NCBI GenBank assembly: GCA_028023455.1
Contig: JAQFVV010012575.1
Coordinates: 295,517 to 359,516 of the forward strand
Length of the DNA: 64,000 nucleotides
Source of the DNA: Epiperipatus broadwayi
Lineage: Eukaryota > Onychophora > Udeonychophora > Euonychophora > Peripatidae
Direction: 5' to 3'
Shown here: positions 49,740 to 62,239 of the stretch, one piece after another
Layout of the letters: every line of letters begins with the position of its first letter
Numbering within the stretch: the stretch's first letter is position 1
The notes under the pieces: model-generated
Told to the model about the DNA's origin: nothing
Databases searched by the model: none
The model's input: only the letters and a program-made list of their open reading frames with translations
Program-made: the position numbers and the translations under genes

Positions 49740-50500
49740 TAAAATGGTGTATAAAAAGGGCCCATAGAACAAAAGAAGTCAGTTTAGTTTAGTTACTTTG
49801 AGTTAGTCATTAAACTTAGTTACTTTTCAGTCAGTTACTTTCAGTTTTTACTCTGAGTTACTTTCAATTACTTAGAAAATTCTGTGAGAACGTCTTCCAG
49901 TAAAATAAATTTTCAGAAGTGTTTCAAGACCTTAGCATTTTAAGAAGTCAACAGAAGTTCAGTGCTATGAACTGTGAGTAGAAAAGAAGCACTTTTCTGT
50001 GGGTCTCTCGGAAGACTGTCTACCTGATGCTGCCAAGTTCCATCCATTTGACTGACCATACAAGATGACCGTATGATCACTGTTCCGACTGCTGACCCAA
50101 CTGATTGACTGCTTATTCTGTATCTACTTACCATGCTTAGGTAACCTCACTTAATGTAGAGCTGCTTTAATAAGCAAATCCTTTTGTAATATGTAGTTCA
50201 ACCTTTGTATTTTAATTCATATACTTATTTATAAATTTCTATTAATTATTCTCTTTAACTCTCTCTCTCTCTAATCCCTTGCTAATATAATGTAATTCTA
50301 ACTATGCTCTTTCATGCTTATTTATGTTATATAGCTTTGTGTGGCTGTATTAAATAGTTAACTTATTTTGTTTAATGTATATATATAATTTATTTTCTAT
50401 AATATGCCAATAACACCCAAACTCATGAGTTTGAAAGGGGGGGGGATAATTGTTTAATTTGGAAAGAAGTGGGGGCTGCATTTAAAATCTATCAATAAAG
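49740..50500 (+). mobile_element. Candidate LTR or orphan promoter-to-poly(A) unit
   Basis: A strong TATA box (tataaaaaggg, from 49750) is followed about 30 bases on by a block with reiterated 'agttactt' and 'agttagt' words (49780-49880). A T/C-rich segment follows, then a G-run (50440-50450) and AATAAA at 50494-50499. No ORF of interest lies inside. The compact promoter-to-poly(A) layout resembles a solo LTR, or a short non-coding transcription unit. Terminal TG/CA boundaries and a target duplication could not be fixed. Confidence 0.35.
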
Positions 50501-51780
50501 TTCTGTTTATTTAAAATTGAAATCGCTTGCTAGGTTGATTTTATATTTAAATCTTTTATTCATGTTTTTTTTTCTAAAATATTTTATTGTGGATGCATAT
50601 TTTACTTTATTATTTGAATTTGACTTTAAATTTTCATTTTAAAAGATCGTGAATGTTAATATAATTATTCCACCTTTTCTTGCTGTTACCTGGAAGGCTA
50701 ATTTTATCAGTAATATGCATATGGGAATCAAATTAATGTCTTAGTTAAAGAGTTATTTTGTAGTATAATTTTCTGAATGATTCTTAATTTAAACATATCA
50801 TTGCGCAGAAGTCAAACTATTTACAGGTTTCAGAATATAGTATATTAAGTTTATTGTACATGTACAATGCTGCTGGCATACTTTTCCTTTCTCTAATGGT
50901 ACTTCCACATATATATTTCTCTATTGCTTTGTCATTGGGGACTTTGGAAATCTGAATCTCACCTCCTACTAGTTCTCAAAATCGTTCGTAATCAGGGGTA
51001 TATTCTACTCCCTGTGGTATGTGAGGTTTATAGGGTTTTGATTGTGCTGCAGAAGTTCCATATAGCTGGCTCTGGGCATTCAAATCAAATCTCTCCATTC
51101 GATACTGTATTGTCAAAATGGTGGATGTATCAATCCTCATTCATTGTCAAATGTCTTAAAATGATGAAGTATTCAAACTACCATAAGATCCGTATTTTTT
51201 TCATGACCTGCTAGCATCGGTTATTGGCTTATTTAATGGATTTATGCCTGTTTGACCTTTCGTTAGGTGTTGGAAATAATGACTCATTCATGAAAGGTGC
51301 CAACATGCTAATTAGTCAGTATGTTGATTCTAAAGCTGCTTTCTTTTAAAATACTTATCATTCCCATAGACGTAAATCAATTTATATTAATAATTGTATC
51401 ATGTATTCTCGTAAATGTCACACATTGTTTGTTTTTTATTTATAAGTTCCAAAGACGTCTTTTCCAAACAATGCCAATAAAAAAATATATAATGATTTTT
51501 ATAAGGTAGATAAGTGATTGAGATCGTATATTCTGCCTGTTTATCAAATCATTTACTACTAAACCTGTCACAATCTTTTATATTTATTTTAGGCATCCAC
51601 AATGCTCTGTTAGTAAAATGTTATTAAATTGGCATACTAACTCCACACGCGTTACAATACACACTATAAAATTGTATTCAGTAAATGATTAATAAAGGGA
51701 ATTTTATAAAAACAAGTCCCAAGTTTTGTAAATAAACAATGTCATCCCAAGCGTGAAACATTTTGTAACATATATATATA
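50501..51780. other. AT-rich stretch without a recognisable gene
   Basis: A 96-codon plus-strand frame at 50924-51214 is somewhat less AT-biased and reads like ordinary protein in composition, but shows no known motif. It may be a decayed element fragment. Confidence 0.35.
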
Positions 51781-52252
51781 TGTATTTTCTCAATATTTTA
51801 TTAAATATCTATTTCCTGTAAATCCTGGTTTGCTTTGAATTATTATTTTCTAATTAGTATTTAGAATTATTTTCTTTAGCTAATAACTTAGCATTGATAA
51901 ATATAAACTTTAATAAATGTAATTCCTGAGCTACTCTTATCTCAATCATCATCATCATTCTGATCTTATGCTTTCCCACTGTGTTTCTGGGCCTGGAATT
52001 AAAATAATTGTGCTGTATCATCAGGATTATTGTTCATTGGGTCAGAGATGCGAAGAATAGGCAAATAGGTTAGAATTCAGGATTGCTCCAGACCTGTGTA
52101 TCTCGAGCATGATTGGATTCGAGGTACTTTTGCTTAGAATTTGAATCTTGTTAAGTGAGCAGACTGTTTTGATCGGTACAATATATATATATAAAACAAT
52201 TGGAAGGATTTTGTTAATCATATGAATGTTAATCTTCCTAATATCACTTACA
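51781..52252 (+). repeat. 470-bp direct repeat, copy 1
   Basis: Begins 'tgtattttctcaatatttta' and ends 'cctaatatcacttaca'. Compared with the copy at 54285-54754 I count about eight substitutions and two single-base indels, so identity is about 98 %. TG...CA ends and a TATA-like 'atatataaaac' near the 3' end suggest an LTR. However, the sequence after the repeat (ttaatttaaaataaa) has no TGG-type tRNA primer-binding site. It could equally be a recently duplicated interspersed repeat. Confidence 0.85.
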
Positions 52253-54284
52253 TTAATTTAAAATAAAAACTTAAAAGTTCGCAAATAAAAGTAAAAAACT
52301 AAACGCTAAAACTAAAATGTTTGTTAAATGTATATACATTCGCACAGATGCCAAACTTTAAAAATATTTTTTTTAAAAAAAACAAATAAATAAGTATTTG
52401 AACGTACTTTTTTATAAAAAAAAAGTACAAGATTTAAAAATAAAAACAGGTATTAATTAATTCTTGTAATCTGTAAATGGAAATGATTGTTTATAAATTG
52501 TTTGAAAAGCAAGCTAGCCTTGGGCTCTTGTATAATTAAAATGATCTGATGAAAGATAGATAAGAAAATAAAGAGAAATTAGCTTGACCAATGGAAGCAC
52601 TAAGCCTTGGCTCGGACCCTAACGAAAGTGATGGATTAGTGACGTTTTGTTGATTGAATCCATGTGGATAATATAAAAGGGAAATACAGTTTTTTCTGAG
52701 AGTTCCAGCATTTTGTGTTTGAGAGATGTGGTAGGATGCACATACCACACTCTATTTAAAAAAAAAATGAAAAGACCATGATACCTTGAACCAGCTATTG
52801 CTATCTCCAGAACATTATCTTCCAATGGAGGCATCGCGGGAATTAAAAGCAGAAACCTGGACTCTTCTACCGTGAGCTATGAACTTTACAAATTAACAAC
52901 AACAACAAAAAAAGTAATTAAGAACTTTCGTCATTGTTTTTTTTTAAAGATGCAGCTAATTTAAATTTTAAAATGAACTCTTATTTGATTTTCAAATTAA
53001 TAATTGATTGCTTAAATTTATATAGTTAAGTTTTGCTAAAATCATTTCCATTTTATTATTTTTATTTGTAATAATATTTATTGTAGAAATTATTAAATGC
53101 ATTACATTTAAATTGGGTATAGACATTGCATAGATTCGTTAGCGGTTGATTATGTTGTGGTTTTCACAGTCGATTAGAACATATAAGTCAACAATGTCAC
53201 TGCGGTGTCTTATGATGAACACCAAAGAGTCTCCTGTATTCCCTCAGCAATTGATGTTATCGATTGACTTTGTATTTTGATCGGTTGTGTTTAATTTGGA
53301 ATGTTTTTGACCATGGAATCTGTGCAGCCGATCTATACTCGGCATTATAAAACAAATTGTATAAAAATAATCTGTGCGAATGTATTTAAATGTTAAATTT
53401 AAGTCGGGCGTGAATGGCTATATAGTTTTGTAAAGTTATATTAAGGGAGGGTAATCTTAGGTTATTCATTTCGTAGTTGAATTGGTTCAATGGATTGGAT
53501 ATATTTGTGTAATTGTAGATGTAGTATGAGATCTGCTATGGGCAGGATTATATATATATGCCACACACCTTCTGTTTGCCTATGGATGGGTTTGTAAGAC
53601 GGCAAAGGACCGCAGTCCATTCCTATGGAGTTTTGTGTTTATTGTTCTACTCACCAACAGATGTAACATTCCTGTTGGTGGAGAGACAATGTCTTCTCTA
53701 ATTCTACTTACTGATCAGATGTACATTCCTGACAGTATAGTATTTTGTGTTGTCGTATTTTCATGCTACATTGAATACATAAATGTATCAGATGGATTGG
53801 CACCAATTTGATTGCGAAATTTGCTGCCTAAGGTTAAATCAAGGAAGAATATTTTCTTTTCAAATGAAGATCTATGTAGTCTATTCATACTTGACTCACT
53901 AAATAAATATTAAACTCATGGTTATAATTTACTTAAATGTAAAACTAAAGATTAATAGAAAAATCTAAAATGTTGAATTTATTTCTCAAAATTTAAATGT
54001 TATTTTATATGTGCATAAATAAATATTTTTATGTGTTAATTTCTGGCAGTGGCTTTTATTCTTTTATATTTAAGATATAAAATTTATATTTTATTATCTC
54101 TGCTACTCCACTGAGCTAGTGACTTGGGCTAACGATCTGAATATTTAAATAAAGTGGAATCTTAACAGTGCGTATCTGCCTACTCTATAAATTTTTCTAG
54201 GTTTAAATGCCTAGATGGCACCCCGTAGAGCAGATATCGTAGTTTGCGGTTAGATTCGATCTTCACATTTCGATCGTTATAATA
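52253..54284. other. 2.03-kb segment between the 470-bp direct repeats
   Basis: No retroviral-type protein frame is visible. At 52588-52680 a CCAAT box and a TATA box (atataaaagg, 52671-52680) form a promoter-like pair; a potential splice donor (accGTGAGC) lies at 52872. The segment is GC-richer than its surroundings in 52500-52880 and 53100-53700. Just before copy 2 there is no purine-rich tract, which an LTR retrotransposon would need. Confidence 0.45.
52588..52680 (+). promoter_or_regulatory. CCAAT and TATA promoter-like pair
   Basis: CCAAT at 52588-52592 and ATATAAAAGG at 52671-52680 are about 80 bases apart, a typical RNA polymerase II core promoter arrangement. A transcript would start near 52700. 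A plausible donor site (GTGAGC at 52872-52877) would give a first exon of about 170 bases. No downstream exon could be identified. Confidence 0.35.
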
Positions 54285-54754
54285 TGTATTTTCTCAATAT
54301 TTTATTAAATATCTATTTCCTGTAAATCCTGGTTTGTTTTGAATTATTATTTTCTAATTAGTATTTAGAATTATTTTCTTTAGCTAATAACTTAGCATTG
54401 ATAAATATAAACTTTAATAAATGTAATTCCTGGGCTACTCTTATCTCGATCATCATCATCATTCTGATCTTATGCTTTCCCACTGTGTTTCCAGGCCTGG
54501 AATTAAAATAATTGTGCTGTATCATCAGGATTATTGTTCATTGGGTCAGAGATGCGAAGAATAGGCAAATAGGTTAGAATTCAGGATTGCTCCAGACCTG
54601 TGTATCTCAAGCATGATTGGATTCGAGGTACTTTTGCTTAGGATTTGAATCTTGTTAAGTGAGCAGACTGTTTTGACCGGTACAATATATATATATAAAA
54701 CAATTGGAAGGATTTGTTAATCATATGAATGTTAATCTTCCTAATATCACTACA
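54285..54754 (+). repeat. 470-bp direct repeat, copy 2
   Basis: Same orientation as copy 1, 2.5 kb downstream, about 98 % identical. It lacks one T in the 'ggattttgtt' run and one in 'cacttaca'. Bases flanking the outer ends (copy 1 left, copy 2 right) give no clear short target duplication. The left outer flank is a TA repeat, so the boundary is uncertain. Confidence 0.85.
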
Positions 54755-56200
54755 TTTATTTATAGAAATTTACATAGCAGTGTTAATTGATGCTGGTTGA
54801 TGATTTAAATTAAACATTTAACTGTACATTACTGAAAACATTTTTTAATTTAAGCACAAAGTACATAAAATTTTCAAGCTCTATATATTCATCATAACAT
54901 ATTTAGGATGTTATTCTATAACTAAAGAGAATGATGAGCATCTGATTCTGTTCACCCATCATATTACAATGGAACAAACATTTATTTCTCAAATATTAAT
55001 CTCTATTTATGAACAAAGACATCTAACTAAATAATTTCAATATTAAATGAAGATTATGGACATAACAAAATAACATTATAATAACAACATGGAATAAATA
55101 TCCTGCCCCTCCCCCCATCATCTATTTAACTTTTAGCATATGTACATTTATGTATATTCATATAACAACTATGGGGTGACCAAAGAAGCAAATGCTGTTA
55201 TTCCAGCACACACACTTCACTAATACTTACATAATGCAAAATGATTATTTGTAATAGCTGCTGTACATTTATATAAGAATTACCAAATGACTTTTTCAAA
55301 CAAAACCGAAACTATTACAATTCAGATGTTAACACAGTAACTTATTTATTTTAACTTTTGTAGAAGAATTCATTACTTACTCATTTTTAAAGTCTATGTA
55401 AGGGAAGAATTTTAAGTCAAATATTTGTAATATCATTAACATTCAGTCTTGCACAATGAAACCAAATACTGTTGATAAACATTTCAGTACCCACTTTTTT
55501 AGATTATTCAATCAATGCAAAATAACGATTTGCATTAACTGCCATGGGTAGTATATATATAAAATTGAGTAACATTTAAAAATAACAATGTTAATTCCTA
55601 TATGCATCCAAGGCATTGTCATTTTGAATTGTCTAAGCAGTCTAATAAAATGAGAAATGTTGAAATGTTTATCAACAATATTTAGTTCAGTGGTCAAGAC
55701 CAGAGATTACATATAAAGTTAAAATAATGCTGTATTTTTTATATTACTGATATTTGACATAAAATTAATGTGCATTGCTTTCAAATAAATAAATAATGAA
55801 CTTTTCTATGAAATTTTGAATTAGGTCATATAAAAATGAGGGTATGCTTGCATCTGGATTGTATTAGTTTTATCATTTTAAAAAAAGTTACTAGGTTTGG
55901 TAATTATATAAATTCAGAGCAGCTATGGCTGAACAGTCTATTATTAGGGTGGGGCTGCTGAAATGTTTATTAAAAGCACTTGATCCACTGTTCAAGATTG
56001 GAAGTTACATATAAATTTGAAATATATATATATATTGTGTCATTTATGGTACAACATTTATTAAAGTTCAATGAGGAAAAGGGGAGAGATTGCTTAGATA
56101 AAGGGTAATTTCATAATAATTGTATTTTAGCAAGTAATAATAATAACAATAATATATATATATGAGACCAGACAAAAACAAAGATAAGAAAATGTACTTA
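54755..56200. other. AT-rich stretch with diverged foldback words
   Basis: A segment near 55470-55495 ('gttgataaacatttcag') is inverted relative to 55655-55680 ('gaaatgtttatcaacaat'). The words 'gaaatgttta', 'gttcaaga' and 'ttacatataaa' recur at 55958-56015 and resemble 30610-30645. This looks like an old foldback family, too diverged to bound. Confidence 0.4.
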
Positions 56201-56936
56201 TCTAATTAAAATTAATATTTGATCTAATTATTTTTAATTATAAAAAGACTGTAGATGTTTTATCTTTGAAGAAAAAAGATTTGATCTGATTAAAGATGAT
56301 GATTGAATGTCTATGCACAATACAATACTTCTTAAGAATGTGACCTTAATAAGAGAAAAGATATAAGAAAATATGTATAAATTATTCTTAAAACCTAATT
56401 TTGTATTTTTATTGTAAAAGATACAGTTCATGCTGTCATGAAGAACTGTTGGCATCTAGCTGAAAATGTACACTAAATTTAAAATGGAAAATTAATCGGT
56501 AGACTGTAAATAATTTTAAGAATTAATTAAAAATAACCAGGTGTGAGAAGTAAATTCCTGAAAAAGAAAAAAATGAGATAGGACATGTGCAGGAGATAGA
56601 AAAGGGATATAAAAGTTGACCACGAGAAATTTAGCAGAATTTTTTTTTGTTGCTGTGAGTTGTAACAAATTGTAAAAAATGCAGTAGTGATAAATGGTTT
56701 AACAATTTGAAAAAATGTGTTACCATTTGAAAACTTTCATTTTTGCCATAGCAAACCCAAATAAGTGGCTAGATTTCTAATGTGTTTGCCAGTATCATAT
56801 TCCAATCCTGCTGCCAAAATGCTGACTTGATGTTAATCATCACGCCTATATACCATTCTAGATCTACACACCCACTTTAATGAAACATAATACCTCAAAT
56901 CACATTGAACAGATATTGAAATATGCAAATCCATGG
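56201..56936 (+). repeat. 0.7-kb direct repeat, copy 1
   Basis: Shares long words with 57541-58216: 'atctaattaaaat', 'atgtataaattattcttaaa', 'aaataaccaggtgtg', 'gtggctagattt', 'cctgctgccaaaatgctg' and 'atatgcaaatc'. It contains a TATA box (gggatataaaag, near 56608) followed by a T-run. Identity to copy 2 is roughly 80-85 % by eye. With copy 2 it brackets a family-C foldback in an LTR-like arrangement. Confidence 0.75.
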
Positions 56937-57530
56937 CCACACACATATATGCAATAAGTGCTCAGATATATGTTAAGATAGCCTATCTTCATACTTTAAT
57001 GGACATGCTTCAATCCATTACACACTCCAACTCTTCAACCATCCATCCAATTGAAAATCTGATGGAATGCTCAAAGACTACCCTTAGGCTGAGATTCTTG
57101 TCACACCTATGTTGACCCAAAGTCAATCTGATCCCTTATGTACAGGATATAATCCATTTTATACATATACGAGGGATGGGCAGATATCTCTACTAGGTCA
57201 ACATGGGTATAACAAGAATCTCAGCCTCAGGGTTGCCTTTGAACATTTCATCATCAGATTTTCAATTGGATGGATGATTGAAGAGTTGGAGTGTGGAGTT
57301 GAAGCCTGTCCATTAAAGTATGAAGATTGGCTATCTTAATATATATCTGAGCACTTATTGCATATATGTGTGGAGATGATAATCTGGACCAACTGATGAT
57401 TGCTGGTTTAGCATGAAACACATATATTAGAGATTATTTATCTTTTTGACATATATGTGTTCAGGTGTATCAGTGTTATGAGATAGAGTGAAAAGTGGTG
57501 GGCCATGTGAAAGTCTGTGCTCATATACCC
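56937..57530. mobile_element. Family-C foldback between the 0.7-kb repeats
   Basis: The arms are about 56937-57085 and about 57195-57374. The left carries 'atatgcaataagtgctc', 'cttcatactttaatggacat' and 'ccatccaattgaaaatctga'; the right carries the reverse complements. The centre includes 'catgttgacc'-type words and 'gtacaggatataatcc'. Beyond the right arm, 57375-57530 matches the repeats at 27.47 and 0.64 kb ('ataatctggaccaactga'). ORFs across it are artefacts of the repeat. Confidence 0.7.
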
Positions 57531-57540
57531 TATATATTAT

Positions 57541-58216
57541 CTAATTAAAATGGACATTCGATCCTAATTATTTTTAATTATAGAAAGAATGTAGATCAAA
57601 TGTAGATAACATCTTTGAAAAAAAAAGATGTGATCTGATTAAAGATGGTGATTTGAATGTTTATACATAATACAAATGTTTCTTAGGAATGTAACTTAAG
57701 AAGAGAAATATAAGAAACATGTATAAATTATTCTTAAAATCTATTTTTGTATTTTCTTGTAAAGTGGGGGTTCATGATGTGTTTGTATCTAGCTGGAAAT
57801 ACATAATAAATTTATAATGGAAAAATTATATTTAGACTTTGTAAACAATTTTAAGGACTAATTGAAAATAACCAGGTGTGAAGTAAATTCATATAAAAGA
57901 AAAAAAGAGTGACAGAACATGTGTGGGAGATAGGAGGGGTATAAAAAGTAACCACAAGAGCTTTAGAAGAGTTTTTTTTATTGTTGCTATGAGTTATAAT
58001 GAATTGGAACAATTTGATGGGATGTGCTACCAAGTGAAAGCTTTTACCTTTGCCATAGCAAATATCCAAATACGTGGCTAGATTCCTATGTATTTGCCAG
58101 TGCCATTTTTCTATCCTGCTGCCAAAATGCTGTCATGATGTTCGTCATACTGCCTATATCCCATCATACCTCAGATTACATAAAACAAATATTTAAATGT
58201 GCAAATCTATGACCAT
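57541..58216 (+). repeat. 0.7-kb direct repeat, copy 2
   Basis: Second copy of the repeat described at 56201-56936. The promoter-like word is ggtataaaaag (near 57940), with 'gtaaccacaagagctttag' after it. It carries small deletions relative to copy 1, for example in the stretch after 'cattataacaaattg'-type words. No coding sequence lies inside. Confidence 0.75.
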
Positions 58217-58966
58217 TGTAAATATCTCAATCATATTCTAATTCAAAGAAGAAAAAAAACAGTCACGGCAAGAGGAGTGTGAAGTATTATTTCCTTCAAT
58301 TATTAATCAATTGCTAGAAATTCATTATTGAATTACTTTAATTACTAATTAATAGAATTTATGTATAATCCAGTTAAACTTTCTGTATGTTTCTTTGTTA
58401 ATTATATATTATATTTATTAATCTAATATTAAATTGTATTAATCAACCAGTGGGGATCATATATATATATATAATTGTTAGTATAATTTTAAAGATAGAA
58501 GTAATAATTAGTTTATGCTTTTATTATTTTGATGTTTATTGATTAAAATATATATTTTTAGAAATTTAAAAGCAGCAATCTCCTTAATTATTATTAACTC
58601 GTTGAATGAATAATAATACACGTAATTTAGTTTTGATCTGATTAAAAATAAGAAAATTACCTCCATAACGTGAATAATAAACTCTAAACGGAACCATCAC
58701 TGACACAGGCAAAAATAAAAAGAAGTAAAAGCTATCTGGAATTTACCAAATAAATATTGCTAATACCCATAAACTTCTTTTATTAGCATCAGGGCATTTG
58801 GATGGCCAGGAAATGTAATTATGTCTTGTTGGTAATGAATAATAGTATTAATTTCTGGAGGATATGATTTGGCTGTGCCATTATTGAATGTTTAATATAT
58901 GTGCGTAATCCTCTTTAATTACTGGGTTTGTTAGAAATAGGTAATTCTATACGTATAGTTAAGGTA
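58217..58966. other. AT-rich stretch, nothing seen
   Basis: No gene or repeat copy could be supported; only a TA-run near 58460. Confidence 0.4.
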
Positions 58967-59133
58967 ATCATCATCATCATCATCAACCATTATCAATCCA
59001 CTGCAGGATGAAGGTCTCTCCAAGTTTAATCCATCTTCTCCAATCTTTAGCTTCTCTTCTCCACATCACCCCTGCACACTTTTTTATTTCATCCATCCAT
59101 TTCACATGTGGTCTATATTGTGCTCTGGCAACA
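58967..59133 (-). mobile_element. LINE 3' end with ATC-repeat tail
   Basis: The minus-strand frame ending at 58983 reads YRPHVKWMDEIKKCAGVMW, then RREAKDWRRWIKLGETFI and LQWIDNG-stop. This is the conserved C-terminus of a widespread class of non-LTR retrotransposon reverse transcriptases (pattern 'GRP..RW.D.I....G..W...A.DR..W..L..AF..QW...G'). The stop is followed almost at once by an ATC (minus strand GAT) repeat at 58967-58985. LINEs of the RTE type often end in such short tandem repeats. The fragment is 5'-truncated at an adjoining TA/GATA microsatellite (59138-59196). Confidence 0.8.
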
Positions 59134-59137
59134 GCAT

Positions 59138-59196
59138 ATATATATATATATAAATGGATAGATAGATAATTAGATAGATAGATAGATGGATAGATT
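59138..59196. repeat. TA and GATA microsatellite
   Basis: A TA run (59138-59151) is followed by interrupted GATA repeats (59154-59196). They interrupt the LINE reading frame upstream of its conserved C-terminus. Confidence 0.9.
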
Positions 59197-59869
59197 GTAT
59201 AATGTTTATACAATAATAAATCAAAATTAAATTTGGTTTTGGAATTTTGAATTATCTAATGTTTTGCCCAACACACACACACACAAATCCTTTAATTTGC
59301 AGATATGACATAAAATAAACTCTTAATTAGACTTAAAATTTGTTACATAAAATTATATTAATTGTATGTTAACGTAAGTGGGGTGAATAGTTGTCACACA
59401 ATTTTGGTCCATATGTTAAAAAAGATGCATTTATATATATCTATTTAAACTATAGAATAAATGCTAAAATGGTATATGAGTTGTCTCTTAACATTATAAA
59501 TATTAAAAATAAAATTGCATTATTATTTAACATTCTGAATAATAATGGGCATGTACCAACTCAAATACTGTAAGCCTTTGAAAGGAAAACAATATATCAC
59601 ATGATTTAATGAGTTCTTCTGATCTAAAATTATCAATAGGCTAAAATGCAACTGATAAAATTTGGACTGCATGTACTGGCTATTACAGTATTCAATATAT
59701 AATAGGGTTACATTGCCTTTTAGCATTGTATAACCACCTCAAGTAACTATACCTTTAATCCCTTAAGCATTGATAATGTTTTACTCATATGATTTTATAA
59801 TAATGGATTCTTACAATATCTTGTCCATCAAGTTGAAGAAGACATTGTAAATTTTAAATTTCATTGAGA
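59197..59869. other. AT-rich segment between two LINE fragments
   Basis: A short CA repeat lies at about 59271-59285. No reverse-transcriptase words were found here. It is either inserted DNA or too decayed to read. Confidence 0.4.
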
Positions 59870-62239
59870 TCCTTAAATGAAATATTTCTAATGCCTTAAT
59901 ATTGCATTTACAGATATCCAAGTCTCACTTCCAAACAATAAAGTAGGTAAAATTATCACTCTACACTGAATTTAGTTGTAGTAGTTACTTTCCAGTAATG
60001 AAATTGATGTTTTTTAACTTAAGAACCAACAACATATCAAATTAATCCAAGCTAAAAACGACTGGCTTTTTCTTAGTAACTGGCTAATGAAAGATTTGTT
60101 TTTTTTTTTAAATATTAACTAATAAATCAAAGTATTTATACAGTGCATTTAAAACATTAAATATATTCTGTACAATGACTTTTGAACTGTAAAGGGTAGA
60201 ACAATCAGGAGAATATTGTAAATGTAAAATGTAAGAAAATGAGGTTTTTATTTGTGCTTCCAATTAATCCACCAACTAACCTGTATCACATCTTAATCCT
60301 TATTTCATAGAATTGCCTATAAGTAGATCCAAAGACTACAATCATAAAAATTGAAAAAAGTGTTTGGGCATGTACACATCCTTGTTTAACCCCAGCTTTC
60401 ATTTCAAATGTGCCTGATTTTGTACCTGAAATGGAAACATTTTTTTTCATTTCATCATAAAGATGTTGTATAATATAAATAAACTTTGGCCAACAATAAC
60501 TAATTTCCAACAAATACCACAAACCTGTTAGATTAATTGGACTAAAATGACATAACCAAATACATAAAAACAATATATAAATCACTTCTTTGATTCCAGC
60601 ATATTTTTTGCATTTGCCTGACAACAAATGCTATGCCTATAGGGCTTTCTAATTCTCTAAAGTTTCATCGAGTCACTGATAGCCATTCATCCATGACTGG
60701 AAACAAAACAAAATTTTTAAAAATACTTTTGCTAAAGTGAATAATAAAAACATTTTATGATAATTAAAGCAATCTTGTTTATTCACTTGGTTTTTTTAAA
60801 ATTGGAACAATCATCGCTTGCTTAAGATCTCTTGCGAACCTTCATGAGTTCATATATTTTTAAAAAATGTCTATATTTGTGGAGATAATGTATTATCATG
60901 AACTTTTAAAACTTCAGATATTTCATGATGACCTGAAGCCTTTTCATTTTTAAAATTGTAAATAGCTATTTTAAATACACAAAACTAAACCATTTTTGTC
61001 ATCTAACTGAGCACATAATATGGATATATCTTTAAAAGTGAATATTCCAATTCTTGTATCATTGTTTAAAAATTGATCAAAATCTACTATTTCCTGTTCA
61101 AAATATTATCATCATATAAGAGAGTGCCATTGCTGGATTTAATAAGATCATTATATGTTGCTTTCAGTATATTAAAGATCAGCAAATGTCTGTATCTTTT
61201 TTGTTTTTTAATCAACCAATAATAGTTGAATCTTCTTGTAAATTATTGAAATCACTATATTTATTATAAAATTTTATATTTAGTTTATTATTCTGCCAAG
61301 CAGAAAATGCCACATTTTCTTCTAATCAAATCAATAATTTTTATCAGTTGTTCATTAGACTAGAGATTATTTAATAATGAATAGTATTTCCATAGTGTTA
61401 TTTTTACTATTTCACCCTCACCCAAGCTAGGAAGGGATTAATATATGATTGCTAAATCAAACCAGTCGTGATTCTGTTTTTTTGCAAACCCAAGAATAGA
61501 TTTGCTTGTATCCATAATATACTTTTTCAGAGAATTCCACATTTTAGGAATATATTATTCCTGAAGGTTCAAAATAACAATTTCAACATTTACAAACAGT
61601 AGATACTTTCTAAAGAATCATTTTAATCTATGATTGTGTCCAACAATTGGTTCTTGTAAGTACTCATAATATTAATTTTCTTTTGTATTCTAATTCCTAG
61701 CTATAAATAATCGATTAAATACCATTGTTTTGGGCACGTATAAATGCATATTCCTTTTATAATAGATTTTTTAATCTGAAGAAAGAGATGGTGATTGTCA
61801 ATCAACATCATGTGCCAAAATTTAATACCAACAAACTGTTTGAATTTACAGAATTATATCCAACAACATTTGACTAAAATTTTTTATTTCTATCAACATA
61901 TGCATTAAAGTGTTAGAGAAGAAATATTGATAATTTAATAGTATGGCTGCAATAACTGAAATCTCTGAAATTTAATGTTGGAGTACAGGCACAAATTAAA
62001 TAATCACTTGTATCAGCACACCATGTTTTAACACCATTGGCATTATATACAATGAGAAATTCCAGGAATAGATACTAAATTAGACTCAATAACTTTCAGT
62101 AGGCATCTGCCAAAATTTGTCAGCAGCCATTTGTTTTATTAAACTTTTTCTTTTCTGAGAGAGGAATTTCACTAAGAGTAGTTATATCATTTTAAAATCC
62201 CTTGACACATTCTTAAACCTCATAAAATCTTTTTGTTTC
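59870..62239 (-). pseudogene. LINE (non-LTR retrotransposon) corpse, endonuclease/RT region
   Basis: Reading the minus strand from high to low coordinates, conserved blocks appear in the proper order in broken frames. A linker block at about 61446-61560 reads KMWNSLKKYIMDTSKSILGF, then AKKQNHDWFD. At about 60790-60835 is RDLKQAMIVPILKK. A longer open frame at 60286-60627 carries the RT core: FIYIIQHLYDEMKKNVSIS, then SGTFEMKAGVKQGCV with GVKQGC at 60376-60393, and LFSIFM. At 59918-59960 is ILPTLLFGSETW. The set is that of a LINE-type reverse transcriptase with an upstream endonuclease; the endonuclease part (61.7-62.2 kb) is very decayed. Many stops make it inactive. It may be the body of the element whose 3' end is at 58967-59133. 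Confidence 0.8.

Noticed and set aside
51781-54754. Complete LTR retrotransposon
   Set aside because: No primer-binding site, purine tract or gag/pol frames; reported only as direct repeats.
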